A DNA stretch of 64,000 nucleotides, from positions 62,001 through 126,000 of the forward strand of contig JAMZAV010001748.1 in assembly GCA_024449915.1 (NCBI GenBank), in the 5' to 3' direction. This stretch comes from Sweltsa coloradensis. Taxonomy: Eukaryota; Arthropoda; Insecta; Plecoptera; Chloroperlidae. Shown here in pieces: positions 35,050-46,813 of the stretch; the first letter of the stretch is position 1, and each line of letters begins with the position of its first letter. Under the pieces are notes generated by a model. That model worked only from the letters and a program-made list of their open reading frames with translations, searched no databases and had not been told where the DNA came from. A program made the translations under genes and the position numbers.

Positions 35050-36951
35050 TTGGATGAGCGTAGCGAGCGAAGCGAAGATTCCATTTCTCTACATTGGAGA
35101 AAAAAATCCGGAATGTTTTTTATTCTTTCTTTCTTTTTTTTTGTATTATTGTCTGTTTGTTAACATGATTCCGGCTAAACCGACACTCCAATTGTGATGA
35201 AATTTTCTGGAGGCCTTCGAAATCTCTGAACTTAGAATCAATCGAAAAATTATTTCTCATGAAAATCGTAATTTTACGATTTTTTTGATTTTCAAAAAAT
35301 TCTTCGACTTGCAACGACATGCACCGACATGCTTTATCCGATTATAATGATTTTTTTCAAAGAACCTTTATTTTATGAATTAACCACTTGCCATACTACC
35401 ACGTCTGCCAGACGGGCGTCAGGGGGTGTTGCTTTGTCAATAGTGGATGGCATGTGAATCAATGTCTTTTGAGGAAAATCAGATTTTTAATATATTGTGT
35501 GTTTTTTAGAATATTAAAAATTGTGGGGATTTTTTTTTTTAGAAATTTTTGGGGGGGAAATTATCCTGTGGAATAGTGACCAAGGGTGGGGGGGGGGGGG
35601 GGGGGAGCAAAATGTCAAGATCGGATGAGAACCAATCAAATTACCTTAAAGGCTTGGCTAAAGACCCTAAAATGGTTATTTTTATTTTTTTAGAATGTCA
35701 TCCAAAAAATGGGGGGGGGGGGATGGAAGGGAGGAAAGGGGGGACAAGTAGACAGTGGGGAGGTGGGTGGGAAGAATTACTTTGGAAGGTGTTTTTATGT
35801 GGCTAAATGTCACTATCAAATAAAATCCAAACAAATGACTTGAAGGTAATAATTTTTTTTTAGGGGGGGGGGAGGGGGTGGTGGGGAAAAGGGGGGGGGG
35901 ATGGGCAAAGGGGTAGTAGTCTGTAAGGGGTTGGTGATGTCAAGGCTGGAAAGGATTAACAGATGGGGGAAAAAAATCATTTTCATTTGTTTACTTTTTT
36001 GGAATGATAAAAATATCGGGGGGTGAGTCCCAACGTGCTTTACTTGGGGAGGGGGGGGGGGGGGAATATGGAGATTTATGTCAATAGTGGATGAAATCTT
36101 CCAAAAATTTCCATTTAGGGAAATAAAATACTAAACTTGGGCCTATTTTTGAAGATTTTCAAAAATTTAATGAAACATTATTGGGGGAGGAAGGGGGGAA
36201 GAACAAAAATCGGTGGGTGCTGAAATGTCAATGTGGGATAAATTAAAAAAAAATCCGAAAAGGGGAAGAAAATTTTGAATTTTTTTTCCCCCCATAATAT
36301 CAATGTTAAATAGTATTTCATGGCAAAACAAGTATGTATTAATGGTATGCTAAGGGGTTAATATATTCGTGTGAAATTTGAGCGCAATCAAACAATTAGG
36401 CCTATTTCTCTTTTGAGCACATTAAAAAATAAATTATTCTTTTATCTTAAAAACTGTAGAAGAAGTAGGAAAAAATGTTAGCAAATGTGCTAGAATAAAA
36501 GTTTTGAGATAATAGCATTTAATGTTTATTTATGTTGTTTTTTGGTAAATTTGAGTGTAACATAGCCTAAAAGGTTCAGTTAATTTATTTAACATGAATT
36601 CACTGGGCTTTTATAACCTGTTAATCTAGGCTTCTTTAAAATTGACTAATATTGTTATGAATAACACTCTATACAGCCCTAGATTAGGCCTAATATCAGT
36701 ACCGGTAAGCCATTTTCCCATGCAAAATAGCATGCAGTGCTCAAGAAAAAAATTAATTTAATGCTTTTAGCAATATATCAGCATAAAATAAATTTATGTA
36801 GTCAATTAATAATAAAGTAAACTTAAAAAACAATTAAAACAATAATAAATGCAAAATTGCTGGTTTTTCACACATGTTCAGTAAAATAACCCCTTAAACA
36901 ATTACGCTCATCCAACAACGCGCCTGAAAAAGCGTTTGTGAAGCTTCCTAG
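35050..36951 (+). mobile_element. Helentron-like copy, subtype i, with piggyBac inside
   Basis: It begins TTGGATGAGCGTAGCGAGCG and ends at the AACGC/GCGTT hairpin and CTTCCTAG (36951), followed by T. A 974-bp piggyBac-like element interrupts it at TTAA. It is inserted in the older Helentron-like copy whose sequence continues at 36952. Confidence 0.75.
35384..36357. mobile_element. piggyBac-like MITE (974 bp)
   Basis: TTAA at 35380-35383 and 36358-36361 flanks inverted ends CCACTTGCCATAC and GTATGCTAAGGGG. Removing it and one TTAA restores ATGAATTAATATATTCG, which is present uninterrupted (inverted) near 9650. The interior is G-rich and repetitive with no transposase. Confidence 0.8.
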
Positions 36952-38063
36952 TTATAAACCTAAAACAAACTCATATTAAAACCTTTATTCTATGGATTCT
37001 GGCTAACTTTTTCAACTTTTCTTTCAAAAAGCAAAACATCACCATTACCTTAATGTCCATGTAAAATATGAACGTTGTAGCCCCACCCGTTTAGTCAGAA
37101 TCGGCCCAAGTGTCACGAAAATATCGCACTAAAAATTGGAAAAAATCGTGAAAGTACGATTTTCATGAGAAATATTTCTTCGATTGTACCCAAAAACATG
37201 GCAGGTCTAAGTTCAGAGATTTTGTAGGTACCCTCCAATTTTCATCAAGATCGCATGCCGTTTGCCCGGTAGCGTGCGAACAAACAGACAGAAAAACAAA
37301 CAAAAAAAAACCTTGGAGCTAAATTTTTTGAGGGGTCCGTGAAATAATTGAAGTCTTTGCTTCGCTCATCCAAATACAATTAGAAATATTCTTCTTTAGA
37401 CTAGGAAAACGCTCAAGTCCCGTAGTGTTTATGGATGAGCTTTTTTGTAAGTTTTTAGTTTGTTGGGATCTCTTTACTTATCAAGTGCTTTTTGAACGCA
37501 TTGTAGGTGATTGTTGTCAAGTTTCTATTGTTTCTTGTTAATATTAAATACCTACCGGTACCTCAAAAAACTTAATTTAAAACCTTTATTTAGCATGGTT
37601 TCTGGATAATTTTTTCAACTTTTTCTTTCAAAAAGCAATACATCACCATAACCTTAATGTCCATGTGAAATATGAACGTTCTAGCCCCACCCGTTTGGTC
37701 AGAATCGGCCCAAATGTCACGAAAATATCGCACTAAATATCGAAAAAAATCGTAAAAGTACGATATTCATGAGAAATATTTCTTCGATTGTACCCAAAAA
37801 CGTGGCAGGTCTAAGTTCAGAGATTTTGAAGGTCCCCTCCAATTTTCATCAAGATCGCATATGCCGTTTGCCCTGTAGCGTGCGAACAAACAGACTAAAA
37901 AACAAACAAACAAAAACATTGAAGCTAAATTTTTTGAGGGGTCAGTGAAATTGACGACTGGTGATGTGACCGCCCCCTGACGTCACGAAAGCAACATGGC
38001 GGGAGTTTGTGGGATAAAACTCTCATGGCTCGTATTGTTTACATGAAGTTGTTTGAGCTAAAA

Positions 38064-38285
38064 ATGGTTCAATATTACTGTGTTCCCCGCTGCCAGAACC
38101 AAGCAGGGGCACCGGGAATATCTCTTCATTCCATTCCAAAAAATACGGAAAAAAAAACAAACAGTGGATAATACAAATAAGACGAGATGAATGTCGGTGT
38201 AGTCAAGTGTCTTCATTAAAAATCGGGTACTTGTTCGGATGTAGTGCCCCAACTTTTAAAGTTTTTTACTCTGTTTTTCTCCAAT
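38064..38285 (+). pseudogene. THAP-domain transposase fragment, frameshifted
   Basis: The ATG at 38064 begins MVQYYCVPRCQNQAGAPGIS, then LHSIPKN: the C-x2-4-C start and H/S-x-P pattern of a THAP zinc finger. A frameshift in the A9 run at 38149-38157 moves the continuation, QWIIQIRRDECR and FGCSAPTF, to the next frame. The final zinc-binding histidine is lost. THAP domains bind transposon ends in P-type transposases. No catalytic domain is readable after 38285. Confidence 0.7.
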
Positions 38286-38790
38286 AAAAACAATAACAAA
38301 CAACTTCAAATGATTTTAATATAATAATTAGTGATTTATATTTAAAAAAAATATACTTTCATGTTTCATTTCATTCTGTTTTACAAACAAAAGTAAGTTA
38401 TAAGTATAGCAAGGAGTGACGCGGCCTTGGCCTACCATGGTGAGATTTACTCACTGCAAGTAGCCTAAGAACATAATAAAAAAAATCCAAAATAGAATCA
38501 TCCCTGTTTTGCTGTTAGAGTAAAAAAAAAAAAAATTAAATCACTCAATGTCACTATTTTAAACGAAAGTCTTTTTGTAGTGAAAGTGCTTAATATTTAA
38601 AATAACGACGTCAAAGGTTTTGTAGGTGGAGTATTTTAGTGAAGAAGGTTGGTGCTTAGGAAAATCAAGATTTAAATAGCCAACAATTAAGGCCGCCAAT
38701 GACAGTGAAATGTGCGAGTGTTTGTGTTCAATCTGTGTTCATTATTCTATATTGGTAGAGCCTATATTTTCAGAGTGCCTATAGTGTTAA

Positions 38791-39373
38791 TTGGATGAGC
38801 GTAGCGAGCGAAGACTTCAATTTCACTGACCCCTCAAAAAATTTAGCTCCAATATTTTTTGTTTGTTTTTCTGTCTGTTTGTTCGCACGATTCCGGGCAA
38901 ACGGCTTATGCGATCTTGATGAAAATTGAAGGGGACCTTCGAAATCTCTGAACTTAGACCTGCCACGTTTTTGGGTACATTCGAAGAATTATTTCTCATG
39001 AATATCGTATTTTTACGATTTTTTTCAATTTGTAATGCGATATTTTCTTGATATTTGGTCCGCGGCCGGGCAAACGGCTACTCCGATCTTGATGAAACTT
39101 TATGGGAACGTTTGAAATCACTAAAGTAAGATATGATATGATTTTGGGGGCAATCGAATAAATATTTGTAATGAATATCGTACAACTTGCGTGCAGCTTC
39201 GATATGACCTGGCCGCCCCGCACCTTTCGACTGCTACATGCACGCACACAGCAGTGAGCCTCGCCTTGCTGTCGGTCTGTTCATTTCGTACAGCTTAAAA
39301 GTAGTCCTACGCAAACTAAAAACTTACATAAAAGCTCATCCATCAACGCGGCGGGACTTTAGCGTTTTCCTAG
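38791..39373 (+). mobile_element. Helentron-like copy, subtype ii, in THAP element
   Basis: It runs from TTGGATGAGCGTAGCGAGCG to the AACGC/GCGTT hairpin and CCTAG at 39373. It is shorter than the reference because of internal loss, and lies inside an element that is itself inside a Helentron-like copy. Confidence 0.7.
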
Positions 39374-40106
39374 TAAATAGTTAATAATGAGTTCTTCTTG
39401 ATATATTTCTCATTCGAAGTTGTTTTTTATCGGTTTTTATTTGAGAAAAACAGTGTTTAAAAGATTAGACACTCCATTCGAACAAGTTAAAAGTAGGCCC
39501 TACCGAAAATCAAATGAGCGGGAAACCACCAACTCGGAAACTATCATTGATCCACCGTTCATATTAAGAATAAAAAGTGTTCCAATCACATAGTAAAATA
39601 TTATTGGTTAGTTTTATTTCTGAAATGCTTGGTAAAGTTTAGGGCTAGGGAAAATGCTTCTTTAGGCCTCCGCCTAGGGCCTACGGCAGCAACAGAGTAG
39701 GCCCTAGGCCTATAGGCATCACAAGAATAAGGCCTAGGCTAAGGCCTTCCCTGGCTGCCTACGCCCAGGCCATGGCCTAATGTAAATATTATTTCAAAAG
39801 CCTATGCTCTACCCTAAACGAACCAGGAATATAAACTATAAAGTGTTTCTGAAAGGCACCTAGGCCTAGGTTTCTACCTGGAGCCTGTGGCAAGGCTGGC
39901 GTAGGCCTAGCTTTTTGCTCGTTTTAAACCTTTTAAATTATAAGCTACCACTAAAAAACATCAATAGATAAAACTCGAATATTATATTTATCAAAAGACG
40001 TAAGAAAAGTAGGTAGTAAATGTTTTAAATTTTGAATGCAAAATACAAAACTTGGGCATGTTTATATGGTTTTCAGAAGAATCGCATCTGCACACTTTTG
40101 AGCAGT

Positions 40107-40274
40107 CTAAAAGTCTTTCAAAAATAAAGAAACAAATAAACTATTGCCTTGTTTGGAGAGCCGTTGGCTTCCATCCTTCCCTACATACTTATAAAACACA
40201 TTTATATTAAAAGGATCTAGTTTTATGAGCGATTTATTCCAAGTGTGCTCCCGTATGATTTGCATGGGATCCAT
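40107..40274 (-). CDS. Small ORF at right end of THAP element
   Basis: From an ATG at 40274 on the minus strand the frame encodes MDPMQIIREHTWNKSLIKLD followed by PFNINVFYKYVGKD. It starts just inside the right inverted repeat, facing the THAP fragment. I do not recognise it. It may be the start of a second element gene, a captured host exon, or chance. Confidence 0.3.
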   Translation of the reverse strand: MDPMQIIREHTWNKSLIKLDPFNINVFYKYVGKDGSQRLSKQGNSLFVSLFLKDF

Positions 40275-40810
40275 CTCGACGGCAGGTTGTTGTCCCACAA
40301 ACTCGTCACGTGACCGGCCGGTCGATTTTAGCTCCGCCCATCACCAGTCGTCAATTGAAGTCTTCGCTTCGCTCATCCAAAAACAGTGAAATTTGTTCTT
40401 TAGGCCTATGTTGTGCTGTCTTCCGGGAAATAAGTGAACTAAATAAAAGTGTGAGAACATTTTTAGATCTGTATTATGTAGTAAATGCATCATTGTTTTG
40501 ACTAGAAGTTAACTCAATTCAAAACTTTTTCCAAACAGCATTGCTAAACATAGTAAATGACATATTTTTATTGTCTTATCTAAGTTTTAGTACCATAAGC
40601 CAATATGTTTGTATTTAAATACCTAAAGGACACATGTACATTTAAAAATTGTGTACTGGTAGTGGTACCTAGGCTTTAGGCCTATGTTAATAAATTGAAA
40701 TTGAATTAAATTGATGTTGCTAGCAAAATTCCATAAATCTGGTTCAGTTCACCAGTGCGTGATTAACACACATAAAAGCAGAGAGATACGTATTTCATTC
40801 CCTTGATAGA

Positions 40811-42449
40811 CTAGGAAAACGCTTAAGTCCCGTCGCGTTGATGGATGAGCTTTTTTTAAAAAAAATTTGGTATGCGCAGGATCTATTTACTTCATCAAGT
40901 TCCATTGCAAAATCATTTTTGTTAAATTAGAATTATTTTTATAAAGTACTAATTGCTAGGGTAATTAGAATGTCAAATATCTGTAGGCCCGAAGATTCGT
41001 TTATGAACCCATTGTAGGTGATTGTTGTCAAGTTTCTGTAGTTACTTGTTAATTATTGTTATACATTTTAAAAAAATAATATTAAAACCTTTATTTCTAT
41101 GGATTCTGGGTAACTTTTTCAACTTTTTCTTTCAAAAGGTACTAAATCACCATAACCTTAATGTCCATGTATAATATGAACGTTCTAGTCTAGGGTGCCC
41201 AGATTTACAAACCAAAAAAGGGGGACGAATTTCTGGCGGCTGTAGCTGGGGTCTGGGGCAAAGCCCCAGCCGCCGGAGGCCTCTTCGCCGAAGGTTAAAT
41301 TTTTTTTCACCATACTACAATTATTTTGTCATTTTTTAACTGAAAAATGGTAACTCGGGGGGAAACCTTGATGGAAAATTACAATAGAAAATGTTGCTTT
41401 GCAGATCGTACAAAACACTTTGTCATTATCAGTCTCGAGTTGAACAAGATAAGGAATCCTTCGTAACATCGTCATTGAAAACACACGGCATTTTGCGTAC
41501 GGAAAAAAACATCTCGTAAAAGTGAGGTTATGAAGTAAAAATATGTTTTCAAATCGAAATTAGCTTCCTCACCATTTAATTGCTGCTAATAATAATTAAA
41601 TATCGAATTGTGAACTTTATACAACCAAGAAATTGTACTGAATATCTATCTGTTTGAATACAATCAGTTCTACAAATAAGCAGGCGTAGTAGGCTTGCAA
41701 GCATGCACTTTCGGCAACTACGCTCGGGTGCTACATTAGCAGACTAAACACGCCTACTAGCGACATTTGGACACCAACTACGTGACGTCACTTCCGACTA
41801 TCGAGTCGACTTGGCAAGCAGACTCGCACAAAAAGTCGATTCCAGACGCACCATGACTACATTCGTCTTGACTTGTGTGTTAGGGAGAAACAAGCAAGCT
41901 GTCACCTGTCGGCGGGGCGCGGGTAGTAGCAATTATGACAAAGGAGAGCGCCAGTGAGCTCCCGGGCCGGTTGGGATCAGTGGTTTGGATACGAGAGGTA
42001 GGAAGCGCGAAGTTTGAATAATGCATTTTGCATTTTCAACAAAAAGCGGGACAAAAGTGCGTCCCGCCGGGTAGTGTGGCGGGACACGGGACACACAGTT
42101 GAAAATCGGTACTGTCCCGCCAAAAGCGGGACGTCTGGGCACCCTATTCTAGTCCCACCCGTTTGGTCAGAATCGGCCCAAATGACACAAAAATATCGCA
42201 CTAAAAATCGAAAAAATCGTAAAAGTACGATATTTTTGAGAAATATTTCTTCGATTGTACCCAAAAACAATACACCTCTAAGTTCAGAGATTATGAAGGT
42301 CCGCTCAAATTTTCATCAAGATCGGATATGCCGTTTGCCTGGTAGTTAGCTAACAAACGGATAGAAAAACAAACAAACAACAAAAAAAAAAACCCGAGCC
42401 TAATTTTTGTGGGGTCAGTGAAATTGAAGTCTTCGCTTCGCTCATCCAA
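40811..42449 (-). mobile_element. Helentron-like copy, subtype ii, with hAT inside
   Basis: The 5' end TTGGATGAGCGAAGCG is at 42449 and the hairpin and CTAG end is at 40811. Sequence is collinear with 37401-37950 once the hAT element at 41191-42146 is removed. Confidence 0.75.
41191..42146. mobile_element. hAT MITE family E, copy 1 (956 bp)
   Basis: TAGGGTGCCCAGA and TCTGGGCACCCTA form the ends. The 8-mer TTCTAGTC at 41183-41190 is repeated exactly at 42147-42154. The uninterrupted target (GTTCTAGCCCCACCCG) is at about 37679. It contains a GGGGCAAAGCCCC palindrome also found in the elements at 46840 and 61835. Confidence 0.9.
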
Positions 42450-42511
42450 TGAGCGAGTCCATCAGGCTGACTTGTAGCATTGTAACCATTTGCTTATTGT
42501 ACTCGTTTCAG

Positions 42512-43981
42512 ACCCAAACAGATGGTTGATTAGGCCATCAGCTATGGACAACCAGTATGTTGATGAGGGCAGTATTGTACCACCGCCTACCGTACATGAT
42601 CCTCTGCAGCAAGGCCCAGCCTGGTTCATCACTCACCCGGGGGAGAAGCCATCGAATCCCGCGAGGCAGCCTACAGAGACTACATCCGTCAACTTACCCT
42701 CGGAGATCTCTTGTCACTCACAGTTGTACAATTCTTACACAACAGAGTTTCTCCTTCCAATTAAACAAGAGCCCAGCAATCCTCTTCTGAAGAGCCTCTA
42801 AAGATTTCACCAATGTTTTGTTGTGACTGGAACGGCTGAATCATTTTGTCCAGAGAACTTCCAGTTTGAGACAGACCCACTGAAGCAAGAGCAAAAATGT
42901 TTCAAACTAGAATCGTTTCCGTGCAAGATTGAAACAGCTTGTGAGAGTGACGTTTATAATCTTCAAAACATACCCAATGCAGATCCAGAACTGAGATATC
43001 CCACAGCAGTGTGTCCCACTGGTCTTGGGGCATCGGACATTGCGTACATTCAGAGTAGTCTTACCCATGGCATTGCTTATTCTCCTGCATGCAGATTGGA
43101 AAACAGGCTTCCTGTGTCAACCCATCCTGATCTAGACATTCCTCTCTCTTACACAACCGGGCCACTTCTTCCAATTAAACAAGAGCCCAGTGATCCTCTT
43201 CATGAAGTGCCTACTAAAGATGTCGTCAGTGTTTCTGTTAGTGATCTGGAAACGGCTGAATCATTTTGTCCAGAGAACTTCCAGTTTGAGACAGACCTAC
43301 TGAAGCAAGATCAAAATTGTATCAAACTAGAATCTGTTCCGTGCAAGATTGAAACAGCTTGTGAGAGAGACGTTTCTAATCTTCGAACCACAACCAGTGC
43401 TGCAACTTTTTTGCCTTGCAGTAGTGAAATGATTGCTTCCTCTCCCACTAGCTGTGAGGAATCGACCTTACATCAACAAAAAAGTACACATTTCATAGCC
43501 AACTCTAATATGTGCAGGCTGGAAATGATTCCTGCATCGTTCCAACCTGATCTGGACATTCCTCTTCATCCGAAAGTGGCTACCGACACTCCATGTGGTG
43601 AACTACTGTGTTCTGGTCAACCTAAACAAAGTGCCACAATAAAGTCATGTTCACTTCCTAGTGTTACATCCTTGTCGTATTTAGCAACTCAACGTCTTGA
43701 AAGATTAGACGTTCCACCGCATCAATGGGAGTTTAGCGTTGCCTCGACCGATACTTCGAGAACGGATGATCCCAAACCACGGGCACATGATACTTTCCCT
43801 GGCGGCAGAGCATCGTCGACCTCAAAACCGAGCAAAACAAAACAGCAATCACCCACTGACAACAATCTACCTCGTTCAAACAGGACCAAGAAACATAAGC
43901 CTGTGAAACAAACACCAGACAGATTCCCACATGAGGTTGCAGGGAATAAACAATCTCATACATTGATTGCCCAGCTGGAAG
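42512..43981 (+). CDS. Zinc-finger gene, large exon (frame broken)
   Basis: A TCGTTTCAG acceptor precedes 42512 and a GTAATA donor follows 43981 (phase 1). The first in-frame ATG is at 42544, but the frame is open back to the acceptor, so an earlier start is possible. The exon encodes an acidic, Ser/Pro/Thr-rich region without known folds. IKQE, LKQE and IKLE occur repeatedly and fit the SUMO-acceptor pattern (hydrophobic-K-x-E), common in zinc-finger transcription regulators. Two tandem units of 414-420 bp share LLPIKQEPS, TAESFCPENFQFETD and ETACE. The first unit lacks six single bases within 42787-42831 relative to the second. The net change is six bases, but a TAA at 42799 interrupts the local frame; the long frame resumes by 42823. 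Either the exon is a decaying gene or these are consensus errors. Confidence 0.65.
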
Positions 43982-45415
43982 GTAATAGTCCCACATTGTG
44001 CTATTAATTTTTTTTCAATATCTATGACTGTGTTTGTTTCTTCATGTAGGCAGGCCTACTGTAAACTTAATCATGTTCAATGTTGTCTTCAAAAGCATAG
44101 GCCCTAATCAAGAAAAATCTTCAAAAGTGGGCCTAGGCCCTAGTTAGAAAATTCCCACAGGATAATTCAGTCATCAATGCAACTTATTTAAGAAACAGGA
44201 ACAAAGATAAGTAAGCAATTGCATTTTAAACAATAGCCTAAACATTGTATCGCACGTGCGTTTTTCAACTACCAACTAAGGTGCCTAGGCTACATCAAGT
44301 TAAAGTTCTTGTATGATAATTTAATATTGATACCTGGTATGGTAGTAGGCCTACATAAATTGGTTTAATAGGTTGATTGAGCTTCCAAATTCCCAAATAG
44401 GCCCTAAAGTAGGCGGGGCTATTTATAATTGTTTTCCTCATAGGCATAATATATAGTAAATTGATTATTCTCTTATGTAGGCCTATAGGCCAAGTCCTAC
44501 TCAATTTTGTGAATATTATACATTTACTTATGTCTGGCTTATGAGAGTGAGATATTGAGTGCGTTCCGTTACCTGCTGGACGTACTGAACCAGTAGCCAG
44601 CTTTACTGTAACCGTTCCGTTAACTGCTGTCAGCAGTGTGCTGAGCGTCCCGTAAATTGCTGGCCCAGCGCCTTCAGTAACTGGAAGTGCTGGAGGTTTC
44701 TCGCTCAGTATCGCCAGTAAACCAGCTAGTGTCATGGCGGCGTTGAAATGTCAGTTTGCTTCCAAAGTTAATAAATTGCTTTATTTGTTCATAAAAAATG
44801 AGATATTTGATATTGCACTGGAATAAAAATGACAATAATAATTCGGAATGAGCTAAGAATATTTATTTGCGAGCTAACACTTCTTTTTTAATTCATAGCT
44901 TGCAATTAATGGGTCGATGACTTTAGGCCTAGGCCTAGGCTAGATAGCGGCTTTAAATATTCCGCCAAGACAATAATTTATTTGTTAAATCCATAACCCA
45001 GAATAAACGTGAAATCTTTTCATTTCTCTTCAAGTTTACCCTAAATAATTAATATTATGTTTTAAATTGACTGCACGATTATTTTTCTGACAGCTGCAGT
45101 GTTTGTGCTGTATGCTTTTACTGGGAACCATTCCGTTTTCTAGGCCTACTGACCGCGCAGGCTAGCACTGTTGTTTACTGTGCTCCCAGTAGAGCCAGCA
45201 GTTATTGGAACGCATTCAATGTTTTGCAATGAGTTTGGGTTAGTTATAGATGTAACCCCAGCTAAACAAGTAGGCCTAGTGAAAGCCGTCATATTCATCT
45301 TTTAATTTACAAGAAAGTGGGCATCCTGCTTGTTGCTATAATTCAAATAGGTGAGTTTTTTGCATATTGGCATGCACCTGTGTTCTCACTGCTAGTTAAG
45401 CACTGGTTGTTTTAG
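43982..45415 (+). other. Intron 1 of the zinc-finger gene
   Basis: It starts GTAATA and ends TTTTAG. It contains TAGGCCTA strings and the 667-bp TIR element at 44554-45220. The long minus-strand frame at 44295-44735 spans that element's left end and is not a gene. Confidence 0.55.
44554..45220. mobile_element. TIR MITE, superfamily unresolved (667 bp)
   Basis: ATTGAGTGCGTTCC at the left is matched by GGAACGCATTCAAT at the right. CTGCTGG-type motifs recur near both ends. Termini of this kind occur in Harbinger- and hAT-like elements, but the target duplication is ambiguous, so I do not assign a superfamily. Confidence 0.6.
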
Positions 45416-45589
45416 GTATTGCACAATTGGAGCAGTCCAGCTACTCGGCAGCAATTAACTTTGCTCACAAACTACCTTCACTGAAACAAGAACAACTGGA
45501 TGACGTGACGGAAGATCAGCCTAACGAGGGTTTTATGGAAGTGGACGTAGATCGAGGTCAACCCTCCTTGGATAGTTCTGACTCCACAA
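45416..45589 (+). CDS. Zinc-finger gene, small acidic exon
   Basis: The exon is bounded by TTTTAG and GTGAGT and keeps phase 1 on both sides, so it joins 42512-43981 and 46101-46813 in frame. It encodes SLKQEQLDDVTEDQPNE and VDVDRGQPSLDSSDSTS: acidic, with another SUMO-type LKQE site, and no fold that I recognise. Splice phase agreement across three exons is the main reason to treat the set as one gene. It probably forms part of a regulatory linker ahead of the zinc fingers. Confidence 0.65.
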
Positions 45590-46100
45590 GTGAGTATAAT
45601 CGTATGATTCTGTTGAATGTGTTATTTAGCCTCATTAGTCATTATCTAAGTTAGGCAAAGGAGCGTAGTGACTATTAGAATGTAACTTATGAATCTATCT
45701 CTATGTTTTGTGTATGTGTACCGTATGTCTGTTTGCGGTGAATTTAAAACCAGGGAAAGGAGGTTATATGCCTTATTCCTCTGATAATGGTCCTGCTAAT
45801 CTAGGTACCCATTAAGTAAAGGCGCCGCAGCCAAGCAGCAACTACAGAAATGACAACAACAGAAACAACAAAAAAGACGGCATTTATTATGCAGTTCCCA
45901 TCACAGTTCCAAACACAATGCACAAATTGTTTTTGATAAATACAAATAAAGAATGGTAAATAATGAAACTTGCACCAGTTGTATTCACCTGCCCTATTGC
46001 CATAAATTGTTGGCCTATCCAACTCTTTAAGGAATTACTATCTCAGTGTCGGCCCTCACTAGGCCCACACCACACTTAATTACTTTTAAATGTTTTTCAG

Positions 46101-46813
46101 GTATACTTCAGTTAACTGACAACTCCAGGACTACCAACTGTTCTTCTGTTTTGCTACACTATGAAAAAATAGTTGGCAAGCCTAAACAAACCAAAAGTAC
46201 TGGCAAGACTGGTGATAGTAAAATATTCAGGTTTGTAAAGAATGAAAGTGTAAGCCGAGATCTTAGAAACTGTCAAGAGAATGTTACATCATCACAGATT
46301 TCTTTGCAAGGAGGTGTAAATATTGATGTTGAAGCATCGCGCTCTGGTGAACAGACCAACCTACAGGATGATTGTCTTCGTACCTCGGGCAGGAGACAAG
46401 AGGACGTGCAGTGTGTTGCGTCGTCTTCTCAGCACAACGACCTCAAAGACCTCGTTGCCATCCACAGCCGTGAGAAGAAGTGGGCCTGCGACCAGTGTGA
46501 CAAGAGCTTCACTTGGTCATCCAGCCTTACTGACCATAAACGATCACACAGCGGACTTAAGCCCTATTATTGTAACGAGTGTCATAAGAAGTTTGTTACT
46601 TCATCTTACCTTGCAACACATAAGCTAACACACAGTGGACTTAAGCCCTATTCTTGTAAGGAGTGTCATAAGAAGTTTGCTACTTCAACTCAGCTTGCAG
46701 TCCATAAGCTAACACACAGTGGACTTAAGCCCTATTCTTGTAACGAGTGTCATAAGAAGTTTGCTACTTCAACTTGCCTTGCAAAGCATAAGCAAACACA
46801 CAAGAGGACTTAA
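46101..46813 (+). CDS. Zinc-finger gene, C2H2 array exon (truncated)
   Basis: After a TTTTTCAG acceptor the exon encodes a polar linker and then four C2H2 zinc fingers (C-x2-C-x12-H-x3-H): CDQCDKSFTWSSSLTDHKRSH, CNECHKKFVTSSYLATHKLTH, CKECHKKFATSTQLAVHKLTH and CNECHKKFATSTCLAKHKQTH. Such arrays bind DNA in the nucleus. The linkers read HSGLKPY instead of the usual TGEKPY. The last frame shifts at about 46800 (ACACAAGAGG against ACACAGTGG in other fingers) and stops at 46813. More fingers lie beyond a hAT insertion at 47570-47880, so the original protein was longer. Finger-to-finger DNA identity is high, which implies recent tandem growth of the array. Confidence 0.75.

Larger units (their letters stand above)
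33150..37373 (-). mobile_element. Helentron-like copy split into three pieces
   Basis: One subtype ii copy can be traced through 33150-33245, 35030-35049 and 36952-37373, where it ends (5' end, minus strand) at TTTGGATGAGCGAAGC. The gaps are exactly the pogo-like element and another Helentron-like copy. Its hairpin/CTAG end is lost near 33150. Confidence 0.6.
37953..40352 (+). mobile_element. THAP-domain DNA transposon (2.4 kb)
   Basis: The inverted ends are GACGACTGGTGATG and CATCACCAGTCGTC. Further in, both ends share GAGTTTGTGGGA. AATT at 37949-37952 and 40353-40356 looks like a 4-bp target duplication. A THAP domain lies near the left end, as in P-element and Kolobok transposases, but P elements duplicate 8 bp and Kolobok TTAA, so the superfamily is open. 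A Helentron-like copy sits inside. Confidence 0.7.
37401..40380 (-). mobile_element. Helentron-like copy, subtype ii, host of THAP element
   Basis: On the minus strand the 5' end TTTGGATGAGCGAAGCG is at 40380 and the hairpin and CTAG end is at 37401. The body is continuous except for the insertion 37953-40352, where AATT is present on both sides. Confidence 0.7.

Noticed and set aside
44295..44735. 146-codon minus-strand open frame
   Set aside because: It spans the edge of a TIR MITE in the zinc-finger intron and has no recognisable protein pattern.
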